Below, one piece after another: positions 35,901 to 50,900 of a stretch of 64,000 bases of DNA (its first letter is position 1; every line of letters starts with the position of its first letter). Under the pieces are notes generated by a model. It worked only from the letters and a program-made list of their open reading frames with translations, did no database searches and was not told the DNA's origin. The position numbers and the translations under genes are program-made. The stretch covers positions 34,418 to 98,417 of the forward strand of contig MNCI01015561.1 in the NCBI GenBank assembly GCA_015680685.1. Direction: 5' to 3'. Origin of the DNA: Gnetum montanum. Taxonomy: Eukaryota > Streptophyta > Gnetopsida > Gnetales > Gnetaceae.

Positions 35901-38900
35901 AGTCTGGTTGCAGGAGGTGGAGAGTTAGGTGCACAAAGCTGTGTTTCAAGAGCATCAGTTGAGGGTGTTGTAGGAAGCATCCAAAAGAAGTGCGCTAGAG
36001 GAGGAGTTCAGGTCATAGATCTGAGAAGATCTACACCGTGAGGCCCAAGAACAGGTGCAATGAGAGAAGGAAGTAGAGGCTCAAAGGGCCAAAGTTGCCT
36101 AGGTAGAGAGCAACTTTTGAAGTAGTGGTTGGTAGCTCATTCATCTAACATTCGGTGTTGGTTTCAGATGGGTTGTTGCCCTTATGAAGCCATGGATGTT
36201 TGTTGTTACATCTCCTGGACAGCCTCTAAAGGCATATCAGGAGGGTTGCTGCTAGATTTCATCTGGATAAAGCTGGATCTGAAGAAGCCCAACGAGAACA
36301 AGAATGGAAGTACAAGGAGTTCCGGGAAGCAGCAAACTTTGTTGCTACGGAGTGCTTCTGAGAGGTCTTGGATGTCATCCATAAGCGAGAGAGGGCTAGT
36401 TGCCCCTGTACTAGCATCCTGTGGTCTGCAGTGTGATGATGTTTATAAGAATGGAGAAAGGATGCCCTATTAGGGCTCTTGGCTTTTTGTGTTATAGCTT
36501 TGAGTGCCTTTGATTGAAGGGCCCAGGGAGGGGTTAGATTTCATGGGGAGGATCTTTTCTATCAGTTCTGGAGTTTCTTTTCCTTTTTTTGGCTGTTTGT
36601 TTTTCTGTCTGAGTGGGTCTCCCCCTTCCTTATGTCATGGGAGGGGTGAAGTACCCCCCGTTATGTGGGTTTGCCCCTGTTTTTTTTTGTACTCGTCTTG
36701 CTAATACAATGCCTGACCGTTTTGCTAAAAAATCATAAAGACAATGAAAATTTCCGAGTACAGAACTTCATATGGATTTGACAGGTAGAAAAGGAATGGT
36801 GCCTATAAAATTCAGAAGTTAAATGAAGATTGAAAAGATGAAGAGATCATTCATAACACTGTGAAAAGACCACTTGTTTTTCCTTGTTTAATATAATAAA
36901 GCATATATATTTGAACACATCAACATTTTTTTTGTCAATGCCAATGATTTCAGATATTCAATACACCAGAAGGAATGTTGTCTACGGAGCAAGGAGTGTA
37001 TATTGCGGAAATTGTGAGCGATAAGAATATCAAACAAGCTAGGGGCCGATTCAAATTGTACAATGATCAAGAGGCTGAGGTAATTTTTTCTAGATCATTT
37101 GATTGGCAATTGCTTGTTTTATATTGCGTAGATCTAAACATATTAACTTGAAAGTTGGTTTCTTTTGCTTCTTTCTTTCTTTAACCCAATTAAGCCCAAT
37201 CCTAGTCTTCGTCCTCCCGTGACAAGAAAGGATTCCTCTAAGGGTGTGAAGAAATTAGGTAATTATGCTATGCATTTTGTTATTGTTATTGTATAAACGT
37301 TTTCACGTTTTCTTTTAATATTTTATCAATGTATGTTGTTCTATACAGGGGATGGAGATAAGGTGAAATCTGCCAAAGAAGAAGCTCGTGAATTGCAATT
37401 GAAAGAAGAAGCTGCGATCCGACTGAATGTGAAAACAATTCAAGAGAAATTATCACTTATGATGAGAGCCCTTGGAGAAATTGCAACAGCAAATCCTGTG
37501 TTTATTCACAACCAGCTGCCCTTTCTGGTAAATGATGGCGTTTTGCCTAATCAAAACACTAGATTTATGCTATGAAAACATGTGTCTCATTGATATATCT
37601 GGAATATTATCGTTCGTGTTTTAGACGAACACTGTTACTTACTAGGGTGATTGTTATTTTACTTTACGTTTGATTTTTTTCTCAATTAGGCATGATCTCC
37701 GTTCAGTATTTTATTTGTACAGGTTTTTACTTTTCTTTGATGAGAATTATAGGACATGATACCATTTTCCTGTTTGCATGGAACAGGAGGAGTATGTGAT
37801 GCCACTATTATCTTCTTCAATAGTGGGCAATGAGGCGTTTACAACTATGGTGAAACTGGCTTCGTGTGTTGCTCCTCCAATTAGGCATTTAGCTTCAGAC
37901 ATTGGGGCTGCGCTTAGAGCAGTTGTTACAACAAAATCAACCTTTTCAGAGCTTAGCCATTTGTTTGATCTAGGCAGAACTGATGATAAAAAGTCTGCTG
38001 GAGTTTTTGAGAGGATCATTTATGCCTTGGTGGCAGCATGCAAAGATTGCCCATTGCCAGCTGACTCCTTTACCTTTATATTTCCCGTAATTTGCTACCC
38101 CATGTCTGTCAATTTTTTAATATGATTTTAACATTTCGGTTATGTAGTACTGCAAATTTTGCTCATTAAAATTAGATTGATTCTTAATGGAACAGAGGTT
38201 TTTTTCAAACAGGTAATGGAACATATTCTTTCTTTACCGAAGAAAACAAACCTTCATGATGATATCTTGAACATTGTTTCATTACATTTAGATCCCATCG
38301 TGCCACTTCCAAGGCTGAGAATGATACTGGTTAGTAATATTCGCTACATTTTACACAACGGTTTTGAACTCCTCTAATTGTTTCTTGCCATGCGAATTAT
38401 GCTATTTTTTCAGGTCATGTACAATGTGCTTGGATGCATTCCTGCCTACAAGCTTACCATTTCTCCAATGTTGAATGAATTATGCCTAGGACTTAAGCCT
38501 CACGAATTAGCTCCAGTATGGCTCGTCATTGATAAATTTTCAGTTCTTATATTGTTACAGAGATTTTTTTGCTGTAGAATTTGATGGTTAGCTGCTCTGA
38601 TTTGTTGAATCTAAAAATGGAATTTAATTTAGGCACTTGAGGGAATATATTCAAAACATGTTGCTGTACGAATGGCTTGCTTGAATGCAGTCAAATGCAC
38701 TCCAGCAGTTTCCAAGTGCAATGTACCTGAGGACATTGAGGTTAAAACTAGCATTTGGATTGCAATGTATGACCCGGAAAAGGTACTGTTATAATTTCAT
38801 ACTGATTACAATGCTTAATCTTTCTCTCTTCAGCTGATTTTTATTCAAAATTTAATGAGGAAGTGACCTTATGTACAATATCGTTGAAGCTCTATTTCAT

Positions 38901-41900
38901 TATAAATCTCGTCACCAAATAGTAACTAGTAGTACTTTCTCATTTTTAAATCACATTCACCTTTTCCATGATTGTGTTTATATATGAAGATGTAGTCAAG
39001 ATTGTTCAAGGGTTAGCAGGGTTTTTACATTTTTGTTATGAAAGTTTTGTTTTTTGTTACCTTCGACAACCTTTTCAATCCTGTTGTTTTTGTTTTGTTT
39101 TTTTTTGGGTTCTTATGCAACTAATTGTTTTGTTTTGCTTTTCCTTGTTACTAGTCAGTAGCAGAGGCTGCTGAAAGCATTTGGGACTGCTGTAGTTTTG
39201 ATATTGGTACAGACTACTCGGGGTTTCTTGATGCACTTTCAAATGTGAATGAGAATGTTCGTCAGGCTGCAGCAGAGGCGCTTTCTGCTGCAATGGATGA
39301 ATATCCTGAGACTGTACAGGTGTCTGAACGGATTAATTAACATATTTTAATTTTAAAATTTTTTAGTTCAGATAGCATAATGTTATTTATTTTGTGTATG
39401 CATACAGGAAACTCTGTCATCATTATTTTCCTTTTACATTCGAGACTGTCCTTCTGGGCCTGATTCTGTCGATACTTTGTGGCCTGGAAGACAGGGCATT
39501 GCCCTTTCACTGAATGCAGCAGCTGATATTTTGAGATCAGATGATATTCCAATTGTTATTACCTTTCTTATTTCACGAGCTTTGGTCAGTATCTATCTCC
39601 TTATTGAAGATTTGCAGGGATCTTTGTTCCATTTTGTGTTATAGGCTGATAATTTATGTTCAATTTGGCATTTTAGTTTTTATCTTGTAATTATAACTAT
39701 TTTTCCATCATGAAAATATGGAAGAAGCATTGATTAAACAAAAAAACGTTTCAAAATCAAGAAAAATTATTTCAGAATAAAATTTCAATAATAAAATTGC
39801 AATGGATGCGACAATAGATTAGTACTTCTTATTTTTCCTGCTATTCATTATAAGTGTTTTATACAACAATTAAATTTAAAAGATTCTTAACTGACCTAAA
39901 AACACAAATTCAACCAAAAATAAGAAAGTTGAGAAGATGCAAATGTTATTCTATTAATGGAAAATGCATTCATGAATATCATGGATGCTTCGTCATCCTC
40001 TTGTGATGCCTGTGTGTCATTTGGAATGGAGTTTACTTCATTTTCACTTACCATTTTTCTACAAATATTTGATTCTTGGCTAGCAGGTTTTGTAGATATC
40101 TTGTCGCATAAGAAGAAAAACATGCAATCCTATGTCTTTGTCCTGCTTTAATTTCTAAGCTTCCATTTTAGTTTCCAATGAAACAAAATTTATTTAATTC
40201 TTGATAATTAAGGCCTAGTTTTAAAGTGACAAATTTTTTGGATTGATCGGGAGCGTCCTCAAGTTTAGATCAGTCAAGACTTTTTGACTGTATGATCACT
40301 ATTGGTAACCAGTTATTCATATCCAATCTATCGTTTGTAATTGTATTGACAGTAATAATTTTATTGGAAATTTGAAATGAAACTTTGTGAAGAATCTTTG
40401 TATTCTACTGCCAATTCATTAACGGGATTTTCTTTAGAAGCTCCTATATAGAAGCGTTTGGCTTTTGTATTGACGTTTATATTATGTTTCTCTGCTTTCT
40501 CTTGATTTGAAGTTATCGTAAACAGTTTTGTACTGTCCTCAATTGTGTAATCTAAAATTCGTTTTTTAATCTTGGCTGAAAATTGTTGCCGCAGGCAGAC
40601 ATAAATATGGATGTCAGAGAAAAAATGATAGATGCTGGAATAATAATAATTGATAGACACGGGAAAGAAAATGTTTCCCTTTTGTTGTCTATTTTTGAAA
40701 ATTACTTAAATAAACAGGTAGATTTTTATTTATTTTATTTTATTTTTATGTTATATTTTAAATTTTTTGTTATTTTGACATGGTGTTACGCGTATTACAT
40801 TGAATTTTCGAATTTCAATTGTAGGCAGTGGATGAAGAAAAATACGACTTGGTTCGTGAAGGAGTTGTCATATTTACTGGCGCTCTTGCTAAGCACTTAG
40901 CTGCGGTACGTGCACATTGGAAGAGAAACATGTTTTCTCGTTACTGTTTACTTACACTCAGCTCTATGCTAAAATTTAGAATCCTAATGCAACTTAAATG
41001 AAAATTAGGATGATCCTAAAATTTCAACAATTTTGGAAAAATTACTGGAAGTTCTCAACACACCGTCAGAATCAGTCCAGCGTGCGGTATCCAATTGCCT
41101 GCCACCTCTGATGAAATCTCAGCAGGTAAAATTCTATCTCCTTTTTATCAGGATCGCTATTATTGAAAGCTGTCAGCATATTGACTTTAATTTTATTTTA
41201 CTTGTCATATTGGGGAGCAGGAAAATGCAGAATCACTAGTTTCTAGGCTGCTAAGTCAGTTAAAGCAGAGTGAAAAATATGGAGAACGACGAGGAGCAGC
41301 ATTTGGACTTGCTGGTGTAGTGAAAGGACTAGGCATTACTAGTCTCAAAATATATGGAATTGCTGATGCTCTTAAAAGTGGTTTGGAAGACAGGTATGCT
41401 TAGTGATATTGCATTCTTTATGACAAACAAAGTTAGGGAAAACTTTGGAAATCATTTTACTATTGAGCTTTAGATTTTTATGGTAGCCTGCTTTAGTTGC
41501 CTTATAAAACATTTGATATGGAGTTAGCACTTCTTTGCAGCAAATCACCTAACATGATAAAATGCTAGAAGTCTCAGTTAAGAGTATGCAATTCGCTCTG
41601 CACTTAATGAAGAGAAAAGAGAACTTCAAAAACAAAAACAGGGTAACACCATGCTGATTTGGTTTGACTTCACAGGAATATTTTTTCAGGTCCTTTTTTG
41701 TCTAACGGGAAACTAGTGGAAAAACAAGAATCATTATGCCCCGTGTGGCATTTAGAAACTCATAGGGATTCTAATGTGCATGCCACTGTTACGAGATGGT
41801 GGCTGTTAGTTGGCTCAGGTTGATCATGGAGACAAGAAGGTGAAGTGTCACTCCAATGAAGTGGTGCTTGAAAATCAGAAGGCACAAAATAAAAATAAAT

Positions 41901-44900
41901 GGAAAGATTTATGGGTTCGGTGGTTAGTTTATGTGACCTATGCGTTTTGTAAATCAGGCAAAGCATTGTTCTTCTTTTTCTTAGAAATGATTTTTGTTTT
42001 CGGTATACTTGTTAAAGTTGCCAACGAAGTACAAGCAGTCTGTTGAACAGTTTTAACTTGCCTTTCATCCTAATTATTTGAACTAAAGAAATTTTTTTGA
42101 ACAAGTAATAAGATAGTATATTAATAATAAAATTTGAATTACCTAGAGATTATTCGTGATAAACCAAGATGATAGGATCAAATTTCTAATGAAATAATCA
42201 TAATAAAAATTATAGTAATAATGGGGCAGTTTAAGTCCCATTTTAAATATTACATTCTCTTCCAATTTTTTCTGCAAGCTTCTCAGAACATGCTTATCAC
42301 CCACTCAGAACATGATAACTAGTCTTTTGTTTTTACTTTATTGTCAGGGTGCACACAATAGACGTTTATGCACAGCAAAATCTGAATTTGAAGTTTATTA
42401 TTCAAAATGACTAATTTGGATTGCGAACGATCTGATAATCAAATATAGGAATAATTTGAGATGTTTTAAGGTTGAGAGTAGTGTGGTAGTGTGATTGATA
42501 ATGACTTATGATAATGAATTGTAGTGAGATGCTAGTAGAGGTGATAGAATTCGTAGTAGAATGGTGACAGCGAGAGAAACAATTCTTTATTTTAAACTAA
42601 TAAAAAAATTGATTACAAGATGAGGCATAAGCCTTACATATTTAACTAATGACCTAGCCTATAAAAATGTAAGGCATTTCCCTTTAACTAAAGACATAAA
42701 ACAAGGCTTTTCGAGTGTTTTGGACTTTCCAGTATGTCATACATATTTTTAATTTTTAATAATTTGACTTTTGGATTTCATAACCACAATTTTAATAAAA
42801 ATAATAATTATACGAGTTTTTAAAAATAAATATATCAAACATATGAGACTCAAAACTTCATGAAAAAAATTGAAAAAGTCCACATGCACACTAGACAATT
42901 ATCAAAGGCACTTCTTGAATATTATTAATGCATGAGTTCCACCGATATAGGGACCACCACTTTGAGTAATGGTAAGGTTAGACTTTTACTTGTCTAACTC
43001 CCTCTAAGGACCCCACCTTGGTGGGATGAGCATTGAACCTCTAGGTGATGATCCTTTATGAGTTCCACCAATGTCCACGAATCTCTAAGCCCAAGCTGTT
43101 GCAAGATCCTGTAAAGATTTTGGCATAACAACATGATGATCTGTAACTTTCCAAACTTTGGTTCTAATATGAGCAATTGTGGGGCATTGCAAAAGAGATA
43201 ATCATCATAGCTAGTTAGACCCACTTTATATTCATGCCAATTTAAAAAGGATACGAACTTTAGGAGTTAGACCCAGTTTATTTAACTGATAGCTTCTTCT
43301 ACTTGACCTGTGCAGAAAGTGTCATAAAGCTTTGCAACATTTTATAAAGGTTTATTTTCCATGACCAAGCCTTAACATCTTCAAGTTTCATGCTGTGACG
43401 TTTTTTTTGGAAGAAATTTGAGCTGTAATAATTCCAAAAAAGGAAGTTGTACAACGGTATATCTTGGATCAGTGTGGCTGACCCATGCTGTGACATTGTT
43501 ATCGATTCATATACTTGGACTTATATACTTGTTCAAGCCCTGCCCTTATTGCAGAAACACAGCTAATATGTGGTCTTTTTGAAAATTCTTACTGTAGCTC
43601 AAATATTTAGCTTTCATTGCTTTAACCCACATGTCATATTCATTTATAGTTCTCCAAGCTAACTTTCCCAAAAGATCCATATTTACATAATGTAATTTCT
43701 TAAGACTAAGTCTAGCACATTCTCATACGTGACAAATTGTATCGTCATTTAATAGATGAAATTTTTGTCTTTTCTGAATCCTACCAAAGAAAAAGTAATG
43801 TAAATCACTGGATTGTTAGCTAAATCTATTTGTTATGTATATTTATCCTTGTAACTTGCCCTTCGATAGATGGACTTTATGAATTTCGAAAAAAAGAAAG
43901 AAAAGCATCAATGCATTACGGAGATTTTGATCAGCTTTGAATTTAGGTGCATTATTTTGGTATCAATGTGGAATTGTTATCAGTTGGTTCAGCTTCCTGC
44001 CTTGCTTCATACCAAAGATGTCGTATGAAGATGATGATTTTTAGCGTAACCATTTTTTGATTAATTTTTTCAAAGGATTGCCATTATAACCAGAGAGGGA
44101 TCTTGAATATGCTAGTTTCAAGGTTACAGGTTTTTAATGAAAAATGTTTTCAAGATGATGTTCTTGATACCAATTTCTTTTGATAGAGCATCTGGAAAAG
44201 CACGTGAAGGAGCTTTATTCGGGTTTGAATGCCTTTGCGAGAAACTCGGTCGTTTATTTGAACCGTAAGTACTCATCGTCATGTTTGATTCATTGCTGTC
44301 TTTCTGTCACAAGTTTGTAAAACCAGGAAATTATTTCTGCATTTTTTTTGACATGGGTAGCATTACTTTAATTGCAGGTATGTTATAAAGATGCTTCCTT
44401 TGTTATTGGTATGTTTCTCTGATCCAGTCCTTGCAGTTCGGGACGCTGCTGAGTCTGCTGCTCGTGCAATGATGTCCCAGTTGACTGGTCAGGGTGTGAA
44501 ACTTGTTCTTCCATCCTTGCTGAAGGTATAGCATATAATGCCACTACATGCTTATCATCATATTTCAGATATTAATAATGAAGTTATCAAAGATCCATTG
44601 TGTCTTTATGTCCTTTGCATTCATTGATGTTTAAATGATCTGTTTCTAGATTATGAAGCAATACATTTTTTATACCTTATTACTGCCTTGAAGAATAAGA
44701 AATAAATATTATAATTGCGATACAGAAATAATACATTCAGACATTAAATCCTAACACCATATGAAATATTCTGATGTATTATTGTGGTTACAGCTTGTCA
44801 GTCAGATGGCGATGTCAACTGACAATTCTGTTTTGTATATAGGGTCTGGAAGATAAAGCTTGGAGAACAAAGCAAGGAAGTGTTCAACTATTAGGAGCAA

Positions 44901-47900
44901 TGGCTTATTGTGCTCCTCGGCAGCTTTCTCAATGCCTTCCAACAATAGTTCCCAAATTGACCGAGGTTTCAAGAAGAAAGCTATTATATTTAGGTAATGA
45001 AAATTAACTTGTCTCTTTGGAAGCTGCTTATTTTTTCATGGCTGCATGGTGTGCAGGTTTTAACGGACACACACCCAAAAGTACAAGCTGGTGCTCAAAC
45101 GGCACTGCAACAGGTTAAAAGTGAATGATATATATTTCAAAACTATTGCCTACAGTCATTTTTTAAGGTATTAATCCTACATGACTTCATGGCTGTAAAC
45201 AGGTTGGTAGTGTGATAAAAAATCCAGAAATATCTGCACTGGTTTCAACCTTATTGTTAGGTATCTCAGATCCAAATGAATATACAAAATATTCTCTTGA
45301 CATTCTTTTGCAGGTATGTTGTCTGATTTTTTTTCTTTTTGAAGTGTAATAATTTATTTTAATTCTGATTTCACGTGCTTGTCTTAATCGGGTTTCATAA
45401 TTCTGATCTTCAATGTTAAATTTCAGACAACCTTTATTAATACTATTGATGCACCTTCGTTGGCATTATTGGTACCAATTGTTCACCGTGGTCTCAGAGA
45501 AAGAAGTGCAGATACCAAAAAGAAAGCAGCCCAGATTGTTGGAAATATGTGTTCGTTAGTTACAGAGCCTAAAGATATGCTTCCTTATATAGGGCTGTTA
45601 CTTCCTGAAGTGAAAAAGGTTGTAACAGCATTTCTCTGGACGATTACAGTTTATTATTATTTGGTTCAAGATCTTAATTATTCTACATTTTTCCCTAGGT
45701 CCTTGTGGATCCTATTCCAGAAGTTCGTGCAGTTGCAGCCAGAGCTCTTGGATCCTTGATTAGGGGCATGGGTGAAGAGAATTTCCCAGATCTTGTACCA
45801 TGGCTACTGGAAACTTTGAAGTTGGATGGTAGCAATGTTGAACGTTCAGGAGCTGCACAAGGTTTGAGCGAGGTATACAAAAACTATGATACATGTTTAA
45901 GCATTCATTTTGGAAACATTCATTGCAGCATATCATATAGAGATGCATGATTTTCATTGATGAATGCGTTCATAAGTAAATGCTCGATTGATGACTAATA
46001 TAAATTGATTTGAAAATTTATATTTCTAAGTCTTGGTTAATTATATAATTGTTTGAAAATCTATGATGTAGAATGCAAATAATTACCCGAACTGTTTTGG
46101 TGTTACCATCCCATTTTTTGTTTGGATGTCGCCATTCCAGCTGTCTTTACTGCAAAACATCAGTTGCATGTAAAGCTCTATTTTCATAATGAATTCTTTT
46201 GAAGTATCGAGTAATTAACAACGATTTGCTATTGCTTTTAATTCAGGACTCTAGTCACATTACATTTCACCCCTCTTGTTTTGGACTTTCAAGTGTTGTT
46301 AATTGGTTCTTTATTTGAGCCCAAATTTACTTGTACATAACTTTGGTTTTGGCTTTAAGATCCTTTAGATTTTTGCAGTGCTATGGGGTGTGTGTGTTTA
46401 TTTTTTTTTTCATTTCAATAGTATTTGTCAGTCCTCTAGTTTCTCTTAATGTTGAATAATGTGAAATGACACATACAATCTTGATTAGCTCGCAAAGTTC
46501 AAACATTTGGACTGAATTCTTACATTGTCAACCTAGTCCTTGAATGATAGCTGTACTAGTTATATTTTCTCTGTAACATAGTCATGCCCATGAAAATGGA
46601 AAGTTAATAGGAAGGTTTGCTAATGAATCCTTGTTATGTGGATTAATGAACTTGTTGGAATTTTTGAGACGTGTCCATTCCAAGTTTGCATTTATATCCT
46701 CATATGTCTGCAAATGCAGTAAGAAGGTACTCTACCTCAGAGTGCATTTCCATTTATGTTTTTTTGATTCCACATTCATTTATGCGTTAAGCCTTTTGAA
46801 ACAGATATTTTCTGGTTTTGAGAATTTCAGGTATTTCGAATGGTATGTATGGTACATATAAGATTTATTTAAAATTTAAATGAAATTCATAAAATTATGC
46901 CGTGGCATTGGTTGACTAAACTAATTTAAGTTATTTTCCAAAAAAAGTTGAGCATTTAGTTTATTTGAAAGCTCTTTTAAGTTTTTCCAAAATGCCTTTT
47001 TAGGTACCCAATTCTACAAATTGATAATTCAGAATATTGCATTATCAGAACTTCACAAATTTTTGGTTACTTTGCTTGCATCTCGTCTGCTGTTTTGGTT
47101 TTTCAGGTTCTGTTAATAAAAGAAAATAAGCTATACGTCATAACATACAATTAGTCAAAATGGATTCAAATTTGAATGTTGGACCTACCTTTGATGTTTA
47201 AAACCATTACGAAGTACAAAGATTGTTAGTGGCATGATTTAGTTGTGTTTCTATGCAACAGATTCTAGCTGCACTTGGCAATGACTACTTTGAAAGGCTT
47301 CTTCCAGACATCATACGTAACTGTTCTCATCAGAAGGCAGCTATTCGAGATGGTCATCTCACACTTTTTAGGGTAACTGTTTTCTCTAGTCCGTGCATTC
47401 ATTTTTACCGTGATAACAGAAATTTTTGCATAATGTTGAATCTTTAAAGTCTCTATTCATTTGTTAACAGTATCTTCCAAGGTCATTGGGACCGATCTTT
47501 CAAATTTATCTGCCTCGTGTATTGCCTGCTATTTTAGATGGTAAGAAGAATTTCTTGCAAATGCTAACTGTTTCGGTTGTAAAAAAGTCTTGACATGTCA
47601 TGTGGATTCACTGGATGCAGGCCTTGCAGATGAGAATGAATCGGTACGTGATGCTGCTTTAAGTGCAGGGCATGTGTTGGTTGAACATTATGCAACAACG
47701 TATGCCATTTGCAAGACTTTTTGCGACACTTATAGATTATAGGTGTTTTGAGACTACTTGGTGACTAATGAGGATCTGATGTGTGTTTTTATTTAAATAA
47801 ATTGTTTGATTCTCTATTGATTTAGGTCTTTGCCACTTTTACTCCCTGCTGTTGAAGATGGTATATTTAACGATAACTGGCGTATTCGTCAGAGCTCAGT

Positions 47901-50900
47901 TGAGCTATTGGGTGATCTTCTTTTCAAGGTTTGTTTCAGTAAAAAGCGTTTTGTGACTAGAGGCATTTATTGTTAAATGCTTCAGTTTCCCTTTTCATGG
48001 TAATTTGCCTCTTTGATGACTTCTCTAATCAGGTTGCTGGAACATCTGGGAAAGCTCTCCTTGAAGGCGGAAGTGACGATGAAGGTGCAAGTACTGAGGC
48101 ACATGGACGTGCCATTATTGAAGTGCTTGGTCATGATAAACGAAATGAAGTTCTTGCAGCAGTCTATATGGTCCGATCAGATGTGAGCTTGACAGTGCGG
48201 CAGGTGACATTTCAACTGTGAATGATTATACTAATTATCTTCCCGTTGATCTTGTGAAATTCATTTTGTCCATTCAGATGCTGGAATGTGATTGTGTTTT
48301 TTAAATAGCAAAACTCAGTTTACGAAAACGGCTTACATGCAATTCCAGGCTGCTTTACATGTTTGGAAGACTGTTGTGGCTAATACACCAAAAACACTAA
48401 AAGAAATTATGCCTGTCTTAATGAACACACTTATAACATCACTGGCTTCTTCTTCATCAGAACGGCGGCAGGTAATATATGTATATGTTTTATCTGACGG
48501 TAACCATTAAATATTTGTTTCTTTGTTCCTAATGCTTATAATGTTTGTTATATTTTGATTTTAGGTTGCAGGCCGAGCTCTTGGAGAGCTTGTTAAGAAA
48601 CTTGGAGAAAGGGTGCTTCCTTCTATTATTCCTATCCTGGCAAAAGGTCTGCAAGATCCTGATGGTAGTAGACGACAGGTATGTGTTGCTGATCAATTTC
48701 TGTAATTGTTTTATGGCAGTGTTTCAAATCTTATTTAGTATACTTGATCAGAAAAGAGACTGGTGGATATAGAATCTGAAAACAGATGGGTGCTTTTTGC
48801 TAATCATACCAGAAAGCTGTAATTACTTTTGAATTTGTCTGGATGTCATAAATTCCTTTAAGGATGGTTTGGAGGTTGTCAGAAATGAAGCTATAACTAT
48901 ATGTAGCCCCAAGCTATGCAGCCAACACAAAACTTTGGCAGGACAATGGTCTAAGATAACAATGCCTCCAACACAACTTGAACCCCATAACCTCTTATAC
49001 ACAAAGTAACAGGCTTACCAGTTGAGCTGTGCTCTTATTGGATCCCATTTGTAAGTATCAATGACTGAATAAGTTTTGCATGATCCAACCTTAATAAAAG
49101 AACAAATATGTTTTACTTTACTACAAGTTGCAGTACCATAACCTGTGGTGAAACTTTACTAACGCTTAATATTTTCTCTATAATAATTTTCTGACATGTT
49201 CCCTGGTAGGTGCTTTGATCTGCTGAGCGTCGTGATATTTGTATCAAATAAAGAAAATTCAGGCATTATTTGTATTTTTCTTAAAATTAACCTGGAATAT
49301 GGAAGCTGTATTGCAGGGTGTATGCATTGGCTTGAGTGAAGTAATGGGGAGTGCTGGAAAGCATCAATTGGTTACTTTCATGGGTGATCTGATCCCAACT
49401 ATACGAACTGCCCTTTGTGACAGGTAGGGATTAGAAATGATGATTATTCCGCATAATGTATATCTGTAAAAATATGCAAGAGTAATTAACTGCAATACTT
49501 GTAAATGCCACACAGTATGCCAGAAGTGCGTGAGGCTGCAGGCATGGCCTTCAGTACTTTATACAGGGTATATGTTTTTTTTTTTTCAACAATGTTATGA
49601 CAAGCATGATTTGAATTTTATAAGTCTCTATAATGTTGTCACATTGTAGAGTGCTGGAATGCAAGCTATCGATGAAATTGTTCCTACACTTCTGCATGCA
49701 TTAGAAGAAGAAGAAACGTCTGGTACCGCATTGGATGGCCTGAAACAGATATTAAGGTTATTCAGTTTAATGCTATTTAGTTTGTAAATATGTCCAAATT
49801 TTATGGAATATTAACCTTAAGTTTTGTGAATGATATTTCATTTTGCAGTGTTAGGACCTCTGCCGTGCTTCCTCACATTTTGCCAAAACTCGTGCAACTT
49901 CCACTTTCGTAAGTGGAAATTTAAGAAAGAGATTGCTATTTACATATAATGATTTATCATGGAATAATGACTTTTGGTTTCCAGAGCCTTCAACGCCCAT
50001 GCTTTGGGAGCATTAGGTGAGGTTGCTGGTCCAGGTCTTAACATACACTTAGGAACAATTTTACCACCGTTGATATCAGCTATGTGTGATGATGACCAGG
50101 TAAGTTTAATTGATTTTCTGCATAGACTTCTTTTAGTTCATTTTTTTCCATATAAAAATAGTTTGATTATTCTTTCATTTATGGATGACTTAAAGGTCAC
50201 ATTTAATATTTTTATTGATTATGCTGACATTTATGTTCATGTTTAATGGGTTACAGCTGTTTATTTGTTTTATGGAATTTGCTCTCCCCCCAGTTGATTG
50301 AGAAATGAAACTTGCATTGGACCATCAATTTTTTGGTTTTAAATAAAACATATCATCATCAAATCCTTTGCCTGCTTATCGGTCAGCTTATTACATTGAT
50401 TTCAGTTTCAAAATGATTGAACCATACAATTGCTCTGCCTAGTAGATTCTTAGGGTTCTTGGGTCTTTCACTGGGTGTAATAATAAATTCACTTTCTGGT
50501 ACTATATGTGGTTGTATACCAAAACATGCTTCTGCAAAACTGAAATCGTATTTTAACCGCATTTGTATAGACTCAAAAGGAGCAGTGAGAAGAATTAGTA
50601 TAATGTATGTGATCTTGCAAACCTTTTGCCAGTATGACGTAGAACCAACCCTGGTAGCTTAAATAACTTATCCAAAGATTTACTTGAGATTTGACTTTTG
50701 CGTATGGAGAGATTGGTGCTGCAGCATTCACATAATATATCATGCTCATCTTTTTGCCTTGTATAGTACGCACAGTTGACATATTCTATCATCATTGTGC
50801 TCTTATTTCCATCTTCTAATTTGAACTAAAAGGTAATATGATCCCATTTTTAATCTACTAATTAGTCCTGACTGCCTGGTGTCTTACCACATTTACTTGG

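Larger units (their letters stand above)
13507..36953 (+). other. GCN1: GCN1 intron 4 (23.4 kb), filled by nested retroelements
   Basis: The exon 4/exon 5 join (EDEIK|IFNTPEG) is uninterrupted in GCN1 proteins, so this whole interval is one intron. It holds an antisense gypsy element with two nested insertions (13922-27839) and sense-strand LINE copies (28210-36726). Apparently pre-existing intron sequence is left at 13507-13916, 27845-28210, 29786-30290 and 36727-36953; these four stretches show nothing notable. Confidence 0.92.
41394..44186 (+). other. GCN1: GCN1 intron 17 (2.8 kb)
   Basis: This intron splits an arginine codon and carries a shared repeat (42945-43065) and a LINE relic (43000-43800, minus). 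The rest shows nothing notable. Confidence 0.9.

Noticed and set aside
48940-49045. Genuine tRNA gene on the minus strand
   Set aside because: A and B box-like strings are present but no seven-base acceptor stem or clear anticodon arm could be formed.
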